Assembly (NCBI GenBank): GCA_050050615.1
Contig: JASFTV010000058.1
Coordinates: 1-14,171 of the forward strand
DNA from: JASFTV01 sp050050615
Lineage (GTDB): Bacteria; Desulfobacterota; DSM-4660; Desulfatiglandales; HGW-15
DNA length: 14,171 nt
Reading direction: 5' to 3'
This document shows, in pieces, positions 6,974 to 14,171 of this stretch (position 1 is the first letter of the stretch; each line of letters starts with the position of its first letter). The position numbers were made by a program, and so were the translations under genes. The notes under the pieces are model-generated. The model was not told the DNA's origin and did not search any database. It saw only the letters and a list, made by a program, of their open reading frames with translations.

Positions 6974-7176
6974 GAACCTAGCTAAGTTGCATAATTAAGC
7001 ATAGAGATCTAAAGCGTCATTGCGACCCCCGATCCAGTCGGGGGGAAGCAATCTCATATTAGGAAAGCCTGTGTTTTCAATATCTTCCAGGAGATTGCTT
7101 CGTCCCCCGCATCAAGTGCGGGGTCCTCGCAATGACATTATGATGGCGTCGGTTAATGCAATTAAGTGGTAGGTTC
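6974..7176. repeat. MITE-like nested palindromic repeat between livK and livH
   Basis: The core at 7015-7136 has inverted arms. GTCATTGCGA (7016-7025) is perfectly inverted as TCGCAATGAC (7127-7136), and GAAGCAATCTC (7045-7055) is perfectly inverted as GAGATTGCTTC (7091-7101). Each arm carries its own hairpin: CCCCCG / CGGGGG (7026-7031 / 7039-7044) and CCCCGC / GCGGGG (7105-7110 / 7118-7123), both with 7-base loops. Weaker outer symmetry extends the element: GAACCTA 6974-6980 with TAGGTTC 7170-7176, and TTGCAT 6987-6992 with ATGCAA 7157-7162. The 'GTCATTGCGA...GCAATCTC' pattern is one I recall as a widespread intergenic palindromic repeat in bacteria. It encodes no protein. It ends about 45 bases before livH. 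Confidence 0.65.
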
Positions 7177-7221
7177 CTGACGTGGGTGCGATAGGAAAAC
7201 CTCAATTTCCAGGAGGCCATG

Positions 7222-8106
7222 ATGACAGATCTTGTTCAGGCCCTGGGCTCCGGGATATTAGTGGGCCTGGTCTATGCTGTTCTGGGTCTTTGTATCGTTG
7301 TCATATACAAGGCTTCAGAAGCATTCAACTTTGCCATTGGGGAGTTTCTCGTCATTGGCGCCTTCCTATTTTATGTCCTGTTTTTTGATCTGAATCTCCC
7401 CTTTATTATTGCCCTGCCCCTTGGTTTGCTGGCCGCAGCGATCACTGGTGCCATCGTTGAACGACTCACCATCAAACCCCTCATAGGCCGATCTCCTATC
7501 GCCATGACGATCGTCACCCTTGGGCTGGGCTTTTTCTTGAGGGCATCTGTTCAAATTGTTTTCGGCTCGCACACCTACTCCTTCTTTCTCGACCTGCCCG
7601 ATATCACATTGGAGACAGGCTATCTCCTGTTCCTGTCCGATCCCATCTGGGCCGGAATCCTGTGTTTGGGGACATTTGGTCTGGTTATGGTCTTTCTTTT
7701 TCGCACACGCTGGGGTCTGGCTATCAGAGCGACCTCCGAAGACCAGGCCAAGGCCATGGCCTTCGGCATCGATGCCCGCCTCATTCTAATGATTGTCTGG
7801 GCTATGAGCTCAGTCTGCATCGCCGTTGCAGGCATCATGATCTCCAACTTCGGCGCGCTCTCCAGCCTTACCGGCATCGTTGGCCTTCGAGCCATACCTG
7901 TGGTTCTCATTGGTGGGATGGACAGTATTGGCGGCGCCCTTGTCGGTGGAATTATTGTGGGTATCTGTGAATCCCTGGCGGGAGCCTACCTAGAGCCCAT
8001 GGGTTTGATTGGCTTCAAAGATGTAGCCCCCTATATTCTGCTACTAATCGTACTTTTCATCCGGCCGTATGGGCTGTTCGGGACCGTCCGGATCGAGAGG
8101 GTGTGA
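7222..8106 (+). CDS. livH: Liv-type ABC transporter permease LivH
   Basis: An inner-membrane permease of about 294 residues, with the usual length and about eight hydrophobic segments of LivH proteins. Typical features are the N-terminal SGILVGLVYAVLGLCIVVIY helix, FNFAIGEF after it, the cytoplasmic GLAIRATSEDQAKAMAFGID segment (the EAA-like loop contacting the ATPases), and the glycine-rich GLRAIPVVLIGGMDSIGGAL region near the end. It pairs with LivM to form the translocation path. Two ATGs sit in tandem at 7219 and 7222. AGGAGG at 7211-7216 lies only 2 bases from the first and 5 from the second, so 7222 is preferred. It is the first gene of a tight cluster: the livF ATG lies 2 bases after its stop. 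The palindromic repeat upstream separates it from livK. Confidence 0.9.
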   Translation: MTDLVQALGSGILVGLVYAVLGLCIVVIYKASEAFNFAIGEFLVIGAFLFYVLFFDLNLPFIIALPLGLLAAAITGAIVERLTIKPLIGRSPIAMTIVTLGLGFFLRASVQIVFGSHTYSFFLDLPDITLETGYLLFLSDPIWAGILCLGTFGLVMVFLFRTRWGLAIRATSEDQAKAMAFGIDARLILMIVWAMSSVCIAVAGIMISNFGALSSLTGIVGLRAIPVVLIGGMDSIGGALVGGIIVGICESLAGAYLEPMGLIGFKDVAPYILLLIVLFIRPYGLFGTVRIERV

Positions 8107-8108
8107 TA

Positions 8109-8894
8109 ATGCTTGCCATTGAAAATCTCCGGGTCGTCTATCACGATGTGATCTCCGTTTTGAACGGGATCTCCATGGATGTCAATGACGGTGAGGTCCT
8201 GGTCATCATCGGGGCCAATGGCGCAGGAAAGACCACCCTTTTGCGCTCTGTCTCGGGGATGATCAATTTCTATGACGGAGATATCATCGACGGGGACATC
8301 AAGATGGAGGGGGCCTCCATCAAGGGGCTCGATGCAACCGATATCATGAAACGATACGGCGTGACCTATGTCATGGAGGATAGACCGGTCTTCTGGTATC
8401 TCACCGTGGAGGAAAACCTGGGGGCCGCCTCTTTCTCCCGATGGGATAAACAGGTGAAGGCTCACATGGAAGATGTCTATGGGTATTTCCCCGTGCTCCG
8501 GTCAATCCAGCACAAGAGAGCTGGCTATGCCTCGGGCGGGGAGCAGCAGATGTTGGCCATCGGCATGGCCCTGATGACAAAGCCGAGGATCATGCTCCTG
8601 GATGAGCCTTCCTTGGGACTAGCCCCCATAATCACTGAGGAGCTTTTCGGTATCATCCGGCGACTCAATCAATCGGGAATCACCATGATGCTTGTTGAAC
8701 AGAATGCCCACGCAGCCCTCAACATTGGTACACGTGGCTATGTGGTTGAGGTGGGGCGTATCGTTCTGGAAGGAGATTCCCGGGAGCTTCTCGACAATGA
8801 GGATGTCCGGGAGTTCTATCTGGGATCCGGGGAAAAGGAACGCAAGAGCTACAAGGACGCCAAGCGATACAAGAGGCGAAAACGATGGCTGTGA
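8109..8894 (+). CDS. livF: Liv-type ABC transporter ATP-binding protein LivF
   Basis: A cytoplasmic ATPase of 261 residues. Motifs are in order: Walker A GANGAGKT (35-42), Q-loop region MEDRPVFWYLTVEENL with Glu in place of Gln as is normal for LivF, signature ASGGEQQ (141-147), Walker B IMLLDEP (161-167), and LVEQN (195-199) in place of the switch His, also normal for LivF. A GTG at 8103 could add two residues, but GAGAGG at 8095-8100 lies 8 bases before the ATG at 8109 and only 2 before the GTG, so the ATG was chosen. The C-terminus is a strongly basic tail (YKRRKRWL) beyond the usual family end, which I recall from Desulfobacterota homologues. The gene overlaps livG by 10 bases, implying coupled translation. 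Confidence 0.92.
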   Translation: MLAIENLRVVYHDVISVLNGISMDVNDGEVLVIIGANGAGKTTLLRSVSGMINFYDGDIIDGDIKMEGASIKGLDATDIMKRYGVTYVMEDRPVFWYLTVEENLGAASFSRWDKQVKAHMEDVYGYFPVLRSIQHKRAGYASGGEQQMLAIGMALMTKPRIMLLDEPSLGLAPIITEELFGIIRRLNQSGITMMLVEQNAHAALNIGTRGYVVEVGRIVLEGDSRELLDNEDVREFYLGSGEKERKSYKDAKRYKRRKRWL

Positions 8895-9682
8895 CAGGCG
8901 CAAAAATAGACGTCCTTTTAGAGGTCAAAGATCTGCACCTCTCTTTTGGAGGGATAAAAGTCCTCAATGCTATAACTCTGGGGGTGGAAAAAGGCGTTAT
9001 CTTCTCAATCATCGGGCCTAATGGGGCAGGGAAGACCAGCCTGCTCAATTGCATCAATATGCATTACCGGCCTGAGTGGGGCGGCATCATATTCGATGGA
9101 AAGGAATTGAAGGACATTAAACCCCATAGCGTGGCAACCCTCGGCATAGCCAGGACGTTTCAGAAGGTGGAACTGTTTCAGGGTATGACGGTGCTGGACA
9201 ACATCAAGTTGGGTCGGCACTTTCTCATGAAGTTCTCGCTTCTGGGAAGCTTTTTCAGACTTCCCAACATCGTCCGCGATGAGATGATACATCGCACGAA
9301 AATTGAGGAGGAGATCATCGATTTCATGGGACTGTCAAGCTTTCGATATTCCCCGGTCGGAATCCTTCCCATCGGTGTTCGCAAAAGGGTGGATATGGCT
9401 AGGGCCCTCGCGATGAGGCCAAAGCTACTCCTCTTGGACGAGATCATGTCTGGAATGGCCGTTGAGGAGAAAGAGGATATCGCAAGCTATATTCTGGATA
9501 TTCACCGAGACCTGGGGGTGACCATCATCTGGATCGAACACGATCTAGCCGCAGTCATGGACCTCTCGGATCGCGTCTGTGTCCTGAATTTCGGGACCAA
9601 GATTGCTGAGGGCTCCCCCGAGGAAGTGCAGGCAGATCCCAGGGTCATCGAGGCCTATCTGGGAAGGCAAAAAAAGAGTTAG
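8885..9682 (+). CDS. livG: Liv-type ABC transporter ATP-binding protein LivG
   Basis: The second ATPase of the importer, 265 residues. Walker A is GPNGAGKTS (44-52), the Q-loop is TFQKVELF with Gln93, and the switch His is at 219 (WIEHD). The C-terminal EVQADPRVIEAYLG is the classic LivG end. Two motifs depart from consensus. The signature reads LPIGVRKR (161-168) where LivG usually has LSYGxQRR. Walker B continues LLLLDEIMSGM (181-191) where a Pro normally follows the catalytic Glu (DEPxxGM). Walker B Asp185 and Glu186 are both present, so ATP hydrolysis is likely retained. The start has AGAGG 8 bases upstream and overlaps the end of livF. An acyl-CoA ligase gene follows after 8 bases. Confidence 0.92.
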   Translation: MAVTGAKIDVLLEVKDLHLSFGGIKVLNAITLGVEKGVIFSIIGPNGAGKTSLLNCINMHYRPEWGGIIFDGKELKDIKPHSVATLGIARTFQKVELFQGMTVLDNIKLGRHFLMKFSLLGSFFRLPNIVRDEMIHRTKIEEEIIDFMGLSSFRYSPVGILPIGVRKRVDMARALAMRPKLLLLDEIMSGMAVEEKEDIASYILDIHRDLGVTIIWIEHDLAAVMDLSDRVCVLNFGTKIAEGSPEEVQADPRVIEAYLGRQKKS

Positions 9683-9690
9683 GGGACATC

Positions 9691-11598
9691 ATGCTCGAGC
9701 AAACGCTGATCGGTCTCATTGTGAAGAACGCCCAAGAGATGCCCGATGAGGTGGCCATGCGGGAGAAAAGATACGGTGTATGGAGCCCCATGACATGGCT
9801 CGAGTTTCACCAGAACATTCAACGGCTTGCCTTGGGCCTTCGGGTGCTGGGTTTCAAGCCGAACGACAAATTGGCCATCATAGGAGACAACAAACCGGAG
9901 TGGGTCATTGCCCAGTTTGGATGCATGGCCGCCGGAGGATTGCCCACCGGCGCATATCCAGACAGCCTGGCCGAGGAGATTGGGTACCTGATCGCCTATT
10001 CTGATGCCAGGTTTCTGGTGGTCCGGGACCAGGAACAGGTGGACAAGCTCCTCACCATCTGGGAAAGAATCGGAGATGGCATTGAACGGGTCATCGTCTG
10101 GGATTCCCGGGGCATGAGCCACTACTATCAGGAATACCCTTTCCTGGAACGTTTTGAAAAGGCCCTTGAAATGGGCGCCAAGGAGGAAAAAGGCCAAGAG
10201 GACTTTCTTGCCAAAAGGGCGGCGGAAACCGATCCCTCCCAACCTGCCATAATGCTCACCACCTCGGGCACCACCGCTCAGCCCAAGCTCTCCATCCTCA
10301 GCCATGCGAACTTCGTCCTGTCCGCAGAGAGCTATGGAAAGACGGTGGAAATGCGCAGGGGGGACGAACTCATCTCCGTCGCCCCCCTGGCCTGGATTGG
10401 AGAGCAATTATTTAACGTCACTCGATTCCTGATGGTGGGCGCTCGTTACAACTTTCCGGAGGAGACCGAGACGGTCCATAAGGATCTCCTGGAGCTTCAA
10501 CCCTTTTATTTCGGCGGGACCCCCGCCACCTGGGAATTTATTATATCCACCATCCAGGCCGCCATGGACAATGCCGATCTGTTCAAACGATATTTTTATA
10601 ATCTGGCCATCCGGACGGCCCTGAAATGTACGGAAGCGGATCTGGCGGGGAAAAGCCCCGGGCAATGGTACCGGTTTCTTCACCGTGTTCTAACCTTCTC
10701 TGTCCTCCGGCCTCTCAAGAATAAGGTCGGGCTTGGACGGGTGAGGATGGCCGTAACAGGGGGAGGGGCCATCGCACCGGAGGTTTTCAAGTATTTCAAG
10801 GGCCTGGGAATCGATCTCCGTCAGGTATACGGCCAGACCGAATGTGCTGGGATTGCCACCGCCCACTGGGAGGACGACGTGAGACCCGAGACCGTCGGTG
10901 TACCTATCCCTGGGGTGGAGGTGAAGCTCTCCCAAGATGACGAGATTCTTGTTAAAGGAAAAAACCTTCACCTGGGTTATTACAAAAATGAGAAGGCCAC
11001 TCAAGAGGGCTATACAGAGGATGGTTACCTTCGAACGGGGGATGCCGGCTATTTCGACAAGGATGGCCACCTTTATGTCTTCGATCGATTCAAGGATATC
11101 ATGACGCTTCAGGATGGGACGAGATTTGCCCCTCAAGACATTGAGACTCGGCTTAAATTCAGCCCCTACATCCATGAGGCCGTGGTGTGCGGGGCAGAAA
11201 GGCCCTATGTGGCAGCCTTTGTGAGCATTGACCTCGAAAACGTGGGAAATTGGGCCAAAAAGAGAGGAATCTCCTTTACCACCTTCCAGGATCTCTCCCA
11301 GAGACGGGAGGTTTACGAGTTGGTGCGGAGCGAGATACGAAAGCTCTGTGAGCGATTTCCGGAAAATATCAGGATAAAGCGATTTGCCGTCCTCCTGAAG
11401 GAGCTTCATCCTGATGATGGTGAACTGACGAGAACGAGAAAGGTGAGACGTGCCTTTGTCAACGAGAGATACGATACCCTGATCAAAGATCTCTATCAGA
11501 CCAAGAACGAGCATGATCTGGACATTAAGGTACGTTATGAAGATGGTCGAATCTCAACATTCAAGGGGACTGTTGCCATAGAGGAGGTAGATTATTGA
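9691..11598 (+). CDS. Long-chain-type acyl-CoA synthetase embedded in the transporter operon
   Basis: A 635-residue AMP-forming acyl-CoA ligase of the long-chain/FAA1-ACSBG type, which would convert a carboxylic acid, ATP and CoA to acyl-CoA, AMP and PPi. The adenylate-forming motifs are P-loop TTSGTTAQPKLSILSH (190-205), YGQTE (380-384), YLRTGD (446-451), the hinge region FDRFKDIMTLQDG (464-476), and a C-terminal LTRTRKVRR (579-587) with the probable catalytic Lys584. The P-loop departs from TSGTTGxPKG: Gly is Ala after GTT, and Lys-Gly is Lys-Leu. It starts 8 bases after livG, behind AGGGG at 9681-9685, and its stop overlaps the livM start. This placement between livG and livM ties it to the imported compound. 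The real substrate could be a fatty, aromatic or alicyclic acid; sequence alone does not say. Confidence 0.9.
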   Translation: MLEQTLIGLIVKNAQEMPDEVAMREKRYGVWSPMTWLEFHQNIQRLALGLRVLGFKPNDKLAIIGDNKPEWVIAQFGCMAAGGLPTGAYPDSLAEEIGYLIAYSDARFLVVRDQEQVDKLLTIWERIGDGIERVIVWDSRGMSHYYQEYPFLERFEKALEMGAKEEKGQEDFLAKRAAETDPSQPAIMLTTSGTTAQPKLSILSHANFVLSAESYGKTVEMRRGDELISVAPLAWIGEQLFNVTRFLMVGARYNFPEETETVHKDLLELQPFYFGGTPATWEFIISTIQAAMDNADLFKRYFYNLAIRTALKCTEADLAGKSPGQWYRFLHRVLTFSVLRPLKNKVGLGRVRMAVTGGGAIAPEVFKYFKGLGIDLRQVYGQTECAGIATAHWEDDVRPETVGVPIPGVEVKLSQDDEILVKGKNLHLGYYKNEKATQEGYTEDGYLRTGDAGYFDKDGHLYVFDRFKDIMTLQDGTRFAPQDIETRLKFSPYIHEAVVCGAERPYVAAFVSIDLENVGNWAKKRGISFTTFQDLSQRREVYELVRSEIRKLCERFPENIRIKRFAVLLKELHPDDGELTRTRKVRRAFVNERYDTLIKDLYQTKNEHDLDIKVRYEDGRISTFKGTVAIEEVDY

Positions 11599-12698
11599 GG
11601 TCTTTGGCCGAATTGTATAATGCCTATTTTTCCTCCACAGCGGTTTTCAGCTATAGAGAGGACGAGACAATTTTCCGCACCCGGTTTAAGAGGGTCTGGT
11701 TTGCCATTCTTCTTCTCTCTGTGGCCCTCACCTTAGTGGGGTCCAGGTTCGGGATTGGTGCCAACGAGTATCATTATTTTATTGCGAACCTGATCCTGGT
11801 CAACCTCATCGCCGCCATCGGCCTCAACCTCCTGGTCGGATTTACGGGCCTGCTCTCGCTGGGTCATGCCGCTTTTATGGGGGTGGGTGCCTACACTTCA
11901 GCCCTTTTAGTCACAAACCTGGGATGCCCTTTCTCTCTTTCCATACTCCTTGCCGGCCTTTTAGCGGCTATATGTGGAGTCATTGTGGGCATTCCTTCCC
12001 TTCGCATCAAAGGTTTCTATCTCATGGTGGCCACCCTGGCCTTCCAGTTTGTCATCGAATACGTCATCATACACTGGGATAGTGTGACTCGAGGAATAAG
12101 GGGGATTGAGCTTCCCACTCCCCATCTCTTTGGTCTCTCTCTCGAAAAGAACCAGTACTACTTCTTGTTCCTTTTTGTCTTAGCGATCATCCTGATGTGG
12201 GGAGCCAAAAATATCACACGCTCGAAGATCGGCCGTGCCTTTATCGCCATTCGTGATAATGATGTTTCCGCGGAGATCATTGGCATATCTATTTTCCGAT
12301 ACAAGCTCCTATCCTTTGCCATCAGCGCCTTTTATGCGGGTATCGCTGGGGCCCTCTTTGCTGGATTGCTTAGAACCGCGATCCCCGAGGACTATGTCTT
12401 CCTTAATTCCATCATCTTCCTCATCATGGTACTGGTTGGAGGTCTGGGAAGATTGGTCGGTACCGTTTTCGGCGTTGTCTTCATTACCCTCGTACCCGTT
12501 CTGCTGGATCTCATTGTCAGTTATATCGGCCGAGTCTATGATCCCAACTTCACCATCTATCTTGGACCCATGAAGGAACTGGTCTTTGGAGGGCTTATCA
12601 TCCTGTTCATCATTTTCGAACCAGAGGGGCTAGTGGGTGTATGGATAAAATTCAGAGACTACTTTCGGATCTGGCCCCTTCCCTATGTCTCCGAGTGA
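11595..12698 (+). CDS. livM: Liv-type ABC transporter permease LivM (TTG start)
   Basis: The second permease, 367 residues, with a non-hydrophobic N-terminal segment of about 30 residues before the first helix. Family marks are GLNLLVGFTGLLSLGHAAF (about 77-95), followed by MGVGAYTSALL, then GIPSLRIKGFYLMVATLAF, the ATPase-contact loop GRAFIAIRDNDVSAEIIGI, and VGGLGRLVGTVFG near the end. About eight to ten membrane segments are seen. The start codon is TTG. It is well supported because GAGGAGG (11581-11587) sits exactly 7 bases upstream, the TTG overlaps the ligase stop as TTGA, and no in-frame ATG lies close by. Separation of livM from livHFG by a ligase gene is the notable feature. Confidence 0.9.
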   Translation: MRSLAELYNAYFSSTAVFSYREDETIFRTRFKRVWFAILLLSVALTLVGSRFGIGANEYHYFIANLILVNLIAAIGLNLLVGFTGLLSLGHAAFMGVGAYTSALLVTNLGCPFSLSILLAGLLAAICGVIVGIPSLRIKGFYLMVATLAFQFVIEYVIIHWDSVTRGIRGIELPTPHLFGLSLEKNQYYFLFLFVLAIILMWGAKNITRSKIGRAFIAIRDNDVSAEIIGISIFRYKLLSFAISAFYAGIAGALFAGLLRTAIPEDYVFLNSIIFLIMVLVGGLGRLVGTVFGVVFITLVPVLLDLIVSYIGRVYDPNFTIYLGPMKELVFGGLIILFIIFEPEGLVGVWIKFRDYFRIWPLPYVSE

Positions 12699-12722
12699 AG
12701 GAATGATTTTCCAAAGTTCTCA

Positions 12723-12734
12723 ACCCAATTGGGT
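12723..12734. promoter_or_regulatory. Perfect 12-bp palindrome in the livM-ligase gap
   Basis: ACCCAATTGGGT reads the same on both strands and sits in the only sizeable gap (62 bases) between livM and the next ligase gene. It could be a binding site for a dimeric regulator or a small mRNA hairpin. No T run follows, so it is not a standard terminator. Confidence 0.25.
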
Positions 12735-12760
12735 AGTATTCTTGTGTGGAGGCGAAAGAT

Positions 12761-14171
12761 ATGGGACTTCATGACTACACGATTTATGACTTCATCTGCC
12801 GTAATGCCCAGGTCTATCCTGACCAGGATTCCATTGTTTTCAACGACATCCGTTTAACACACAAGGAATTCAAAGAGAAATGCGACAGATTGGCTGCTGG
12901 TCTTCTCCGGGCGGGCATTCAGAAAGGGGACAGGCTTGGCGTGGTCGCGTACAACTGCGATGAATTCATGATCCTTTACGGGGCGGTTGCAAAGATTGGC
13001 GCCATCCTACTTCCTGTGAATTGGCGTTTTCAGCAAAAAGAAATGGAGAATGTCCTAAATGACTGTACACCGAAGTTCGTCTTTGCGGGTCCGGAGTACC
13101 GCAAAATCGTTTTAGAAACCGCAAGCAAGGTCAAATCCATTGAAACATGCTATACCATCGGCGGGGGGGGAGTGGCTGAGGGATTTCGGCCCTTTGAAGA
13201 ACTCTATTCCGAAGAGGACCCTGAACCTGAATTGGACATCCCGGCAGATTCCGGATTCGTGATTATTCATACGGCGGCTGTAGCGAGCCGTCCCCGGGGT
13301 GCCCTCTTGAGCCAGGCTAATGTTGTGTACACAAACTTGTGGCTGATGCATAGTAACGGTCTCGGACCGGAGGATTGTCACATCTGTATTCTCCCCCTCT
13401 TTCACATTGCGGGACTCGCCCTGGCCATGGCCGTGATGCAGGCCGGGGGAAAGAATGTGATCGTGGAGCGTTTTGACCCTGAACGCACCTTGGAACTCAT
13501 TGAAAAAGAAAAAGGCACCATTTTTCTTAATTTTGCCCCGATCCTAAAGATGCTCATGGACAAATACGAGGAGGGCTCCTACGATTTATCGAGTATTCGA
13601 TACGTTTCAGGACTTGACAGCCCAGATAGTATTCAGCGCTTCCTAAAACTTGTGCCTAATGCCAAGTACGGGACCGGATTCGGACAGACAGAAGTCTTGG
13701 GGGTAACAGCGGGTCTCGTGGAAGAGAAACCGGGCAGTGCAGGCCGACCCACGCCTCTTGCAAGGGTGGCCCTATTTGACGATTACGGCAATATGGTCCC
13801 CGTGGGAACGCCCGGGGAGATCTGCGTCCGTTCTCCCATGGTGTTTCTCGGATACTGGGGGCTGGACGAGGACAACGCCTACACCTTTCGCAACGGCTGG
13901 CATCACACAGGAGATATCGGCCGTTTTGATGAGGATGGATACCTCTGGTACGTGAAGCGAAAAGCGGAGAAGGAGCTCATCAAGCCGGGGGGAGAGAATG
14001 TCTATCCTGCCGAGGTGGAAAAGGCGATCCTCGACCATGAAGACATTACCGAGGTGACCGTCATCGGTGTCTCGGATGAAAAGTGGGGCGAGGCGATCAA
14101 GGCCGTTTGCGTCCTACAACCAGGGAAGTCGCTGGATCCGCAGACGCTGATTGACTTTGTCGCCTCCAAAA
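12761..14171 (+). CDS. Acyl-CoA synthetase (AMP-binding), 3' end outside the window
   Basis: An open frame of 470 codons runs off the right edge. It encodes the main domain and most of the hinge and C-terminal lid of a class I adenylate-forming acyl-CoA ligase; full length would be about 510-530 residues. GGAGG at 12748-12752, 8 bases before the ATG, supports the start. Recognisable are the N-terminal YDFICRNAQVYPDQDSIVF, YGTGFGQTE (303-311), WHHTGDIG (380-387) and the hinge RKAEKELIKPGGENVYPAEVE region (400-420). The P-loop is strongly altered: HTAAVASRPRGALLSQ (170-185) where YTSGTTGxPKGVxLSH is expected, losing the Ser/Thr-rich SGTT and replacing Lys by Arg. Flanking residues and the rest of the fold are normal, and I believe similar 'TAAVxxRPRGA' sequences exist in related bacteria, so it may be a real subfamily. 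The final catalytic Lys motif lies beyond the window. Confidence 0.88.
   Translation, partial: MGLHDYTIYDFICRNAQVYPDQDSIVFNDIRLTHKEFKEKCDRLAAGLLRAGIQKGDRLGVVAYNCDEFMILYGAVAKIGAILLPVNWRFQQKEMENVLNDCTPKFVFAGPEYRKIVLETASKVKSIETCYTIGGGGVAEGFRPFEELYSEEDPEPELDIPADSGFVIIHTAAVASRPRGALLSQANVVYTNLWLMHSNGLGPEDCHICILPLFHIAGLALAMAVMQAGGKNVIVERFDPERTLELIEKEKGTIFLNFAPILKMLMDKYEEGSYDLSSIRYVSGLDSPDSIQRFLKLVPNAKYGTGFGQTEVLGVTAGLVEEKPGSAGRPTPLARVALFDDYGNMVPVGTPGEICVRSPMVFLGYWGLDEDNAYTFRNGWHHTGDIGRFDEDGYLWYVKRKAEKELIKPGGENVYPAEVEKAILDHEDITEVTVIGVSDEKWGEAIKAVCVLQPGKSLDPQTLIDFVASK

Noticed and set aside
7026..7123. The two similar hairpins in the livK-livH gap as a CRISPR array or tandem terminators
   Set aside because: There are only two imperfect, oppositely oriented arms with no spacer pattern and no T runs; a palindromic repeat explains them better.
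8103..8894. GTG start for livF at 8103
   Set aside because: GAGAGG would be only 2 bases away; the ATG at 8109 has normal spacing of 8 bases.
9679..11514. Long minus-strand open frames (242 and 274 residues) opposite the acyl-CoA ligase
   Set aside because: They are shadows of the conserved ligase gene, which carries all adenylation motifs on the + strand.

Overview
The window looks like part of a Desulfobacterota (deltaproteobacterial) or similar anaerobic Gram-negative genome. This is inferred from gene content and protein style: a stand-alone biotinyl protein with a paired carboxyltransferase, a Liv-type transporter with an acyl-CoA ligase inside it, a basic C-terminal tail on LivF, and strong AGGAGG-type ribosome binding sites. 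I ran no database search. All intact genes are on the + strand.

Layout: (1) 1-358 has no intact gene. Its left edge carries, on the minus strand, what I read as the tail of a broken IS91-like transposase. (2) 359-5174 is a tight four-gene biotin-dependent acyl-CoA carboxylase operon: biotin carrier, biotin carboxylase and two tandem carboxyltransferase paralogues. (3) 5175-5533 is a regulatory gap with a terminator-like structure, a sigma-70-like promoter and a long leader; part of the leader can pair with the livK ribosome binding site. (4) 5534-12698 is a Liv-type (branched-chain amino acid family) ABC importer: binding protein, then a palindromic MITE-like repeat, then livH-livF-livG, a ~635-residue acyl-CoA ligase, and livM. 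(5) 12761 to the right edge is a second, unrelated acyl-CoA ligase, cut by the window end.

A working model, by inference: the importer brings in an organic acid (not necessarily an amino acid), one or both ligases make its CoA thioester, and the carboxylase adds CO2 to an acyl-CoA in the same pathway.

The most interesting signal is in the two carboxyltransferases. The first has lost the N-domain Gly-Gly motif but keeps the C-domain one; the second keeps the N-domain motif but has lost the C-domain one. This complementary decay predicts an obligate heteromeric enzyme with active sites built from one domain of each subunit. Both acyl-CoA ligases and LivG also show departures from textbook nucleotide-binding motifs.
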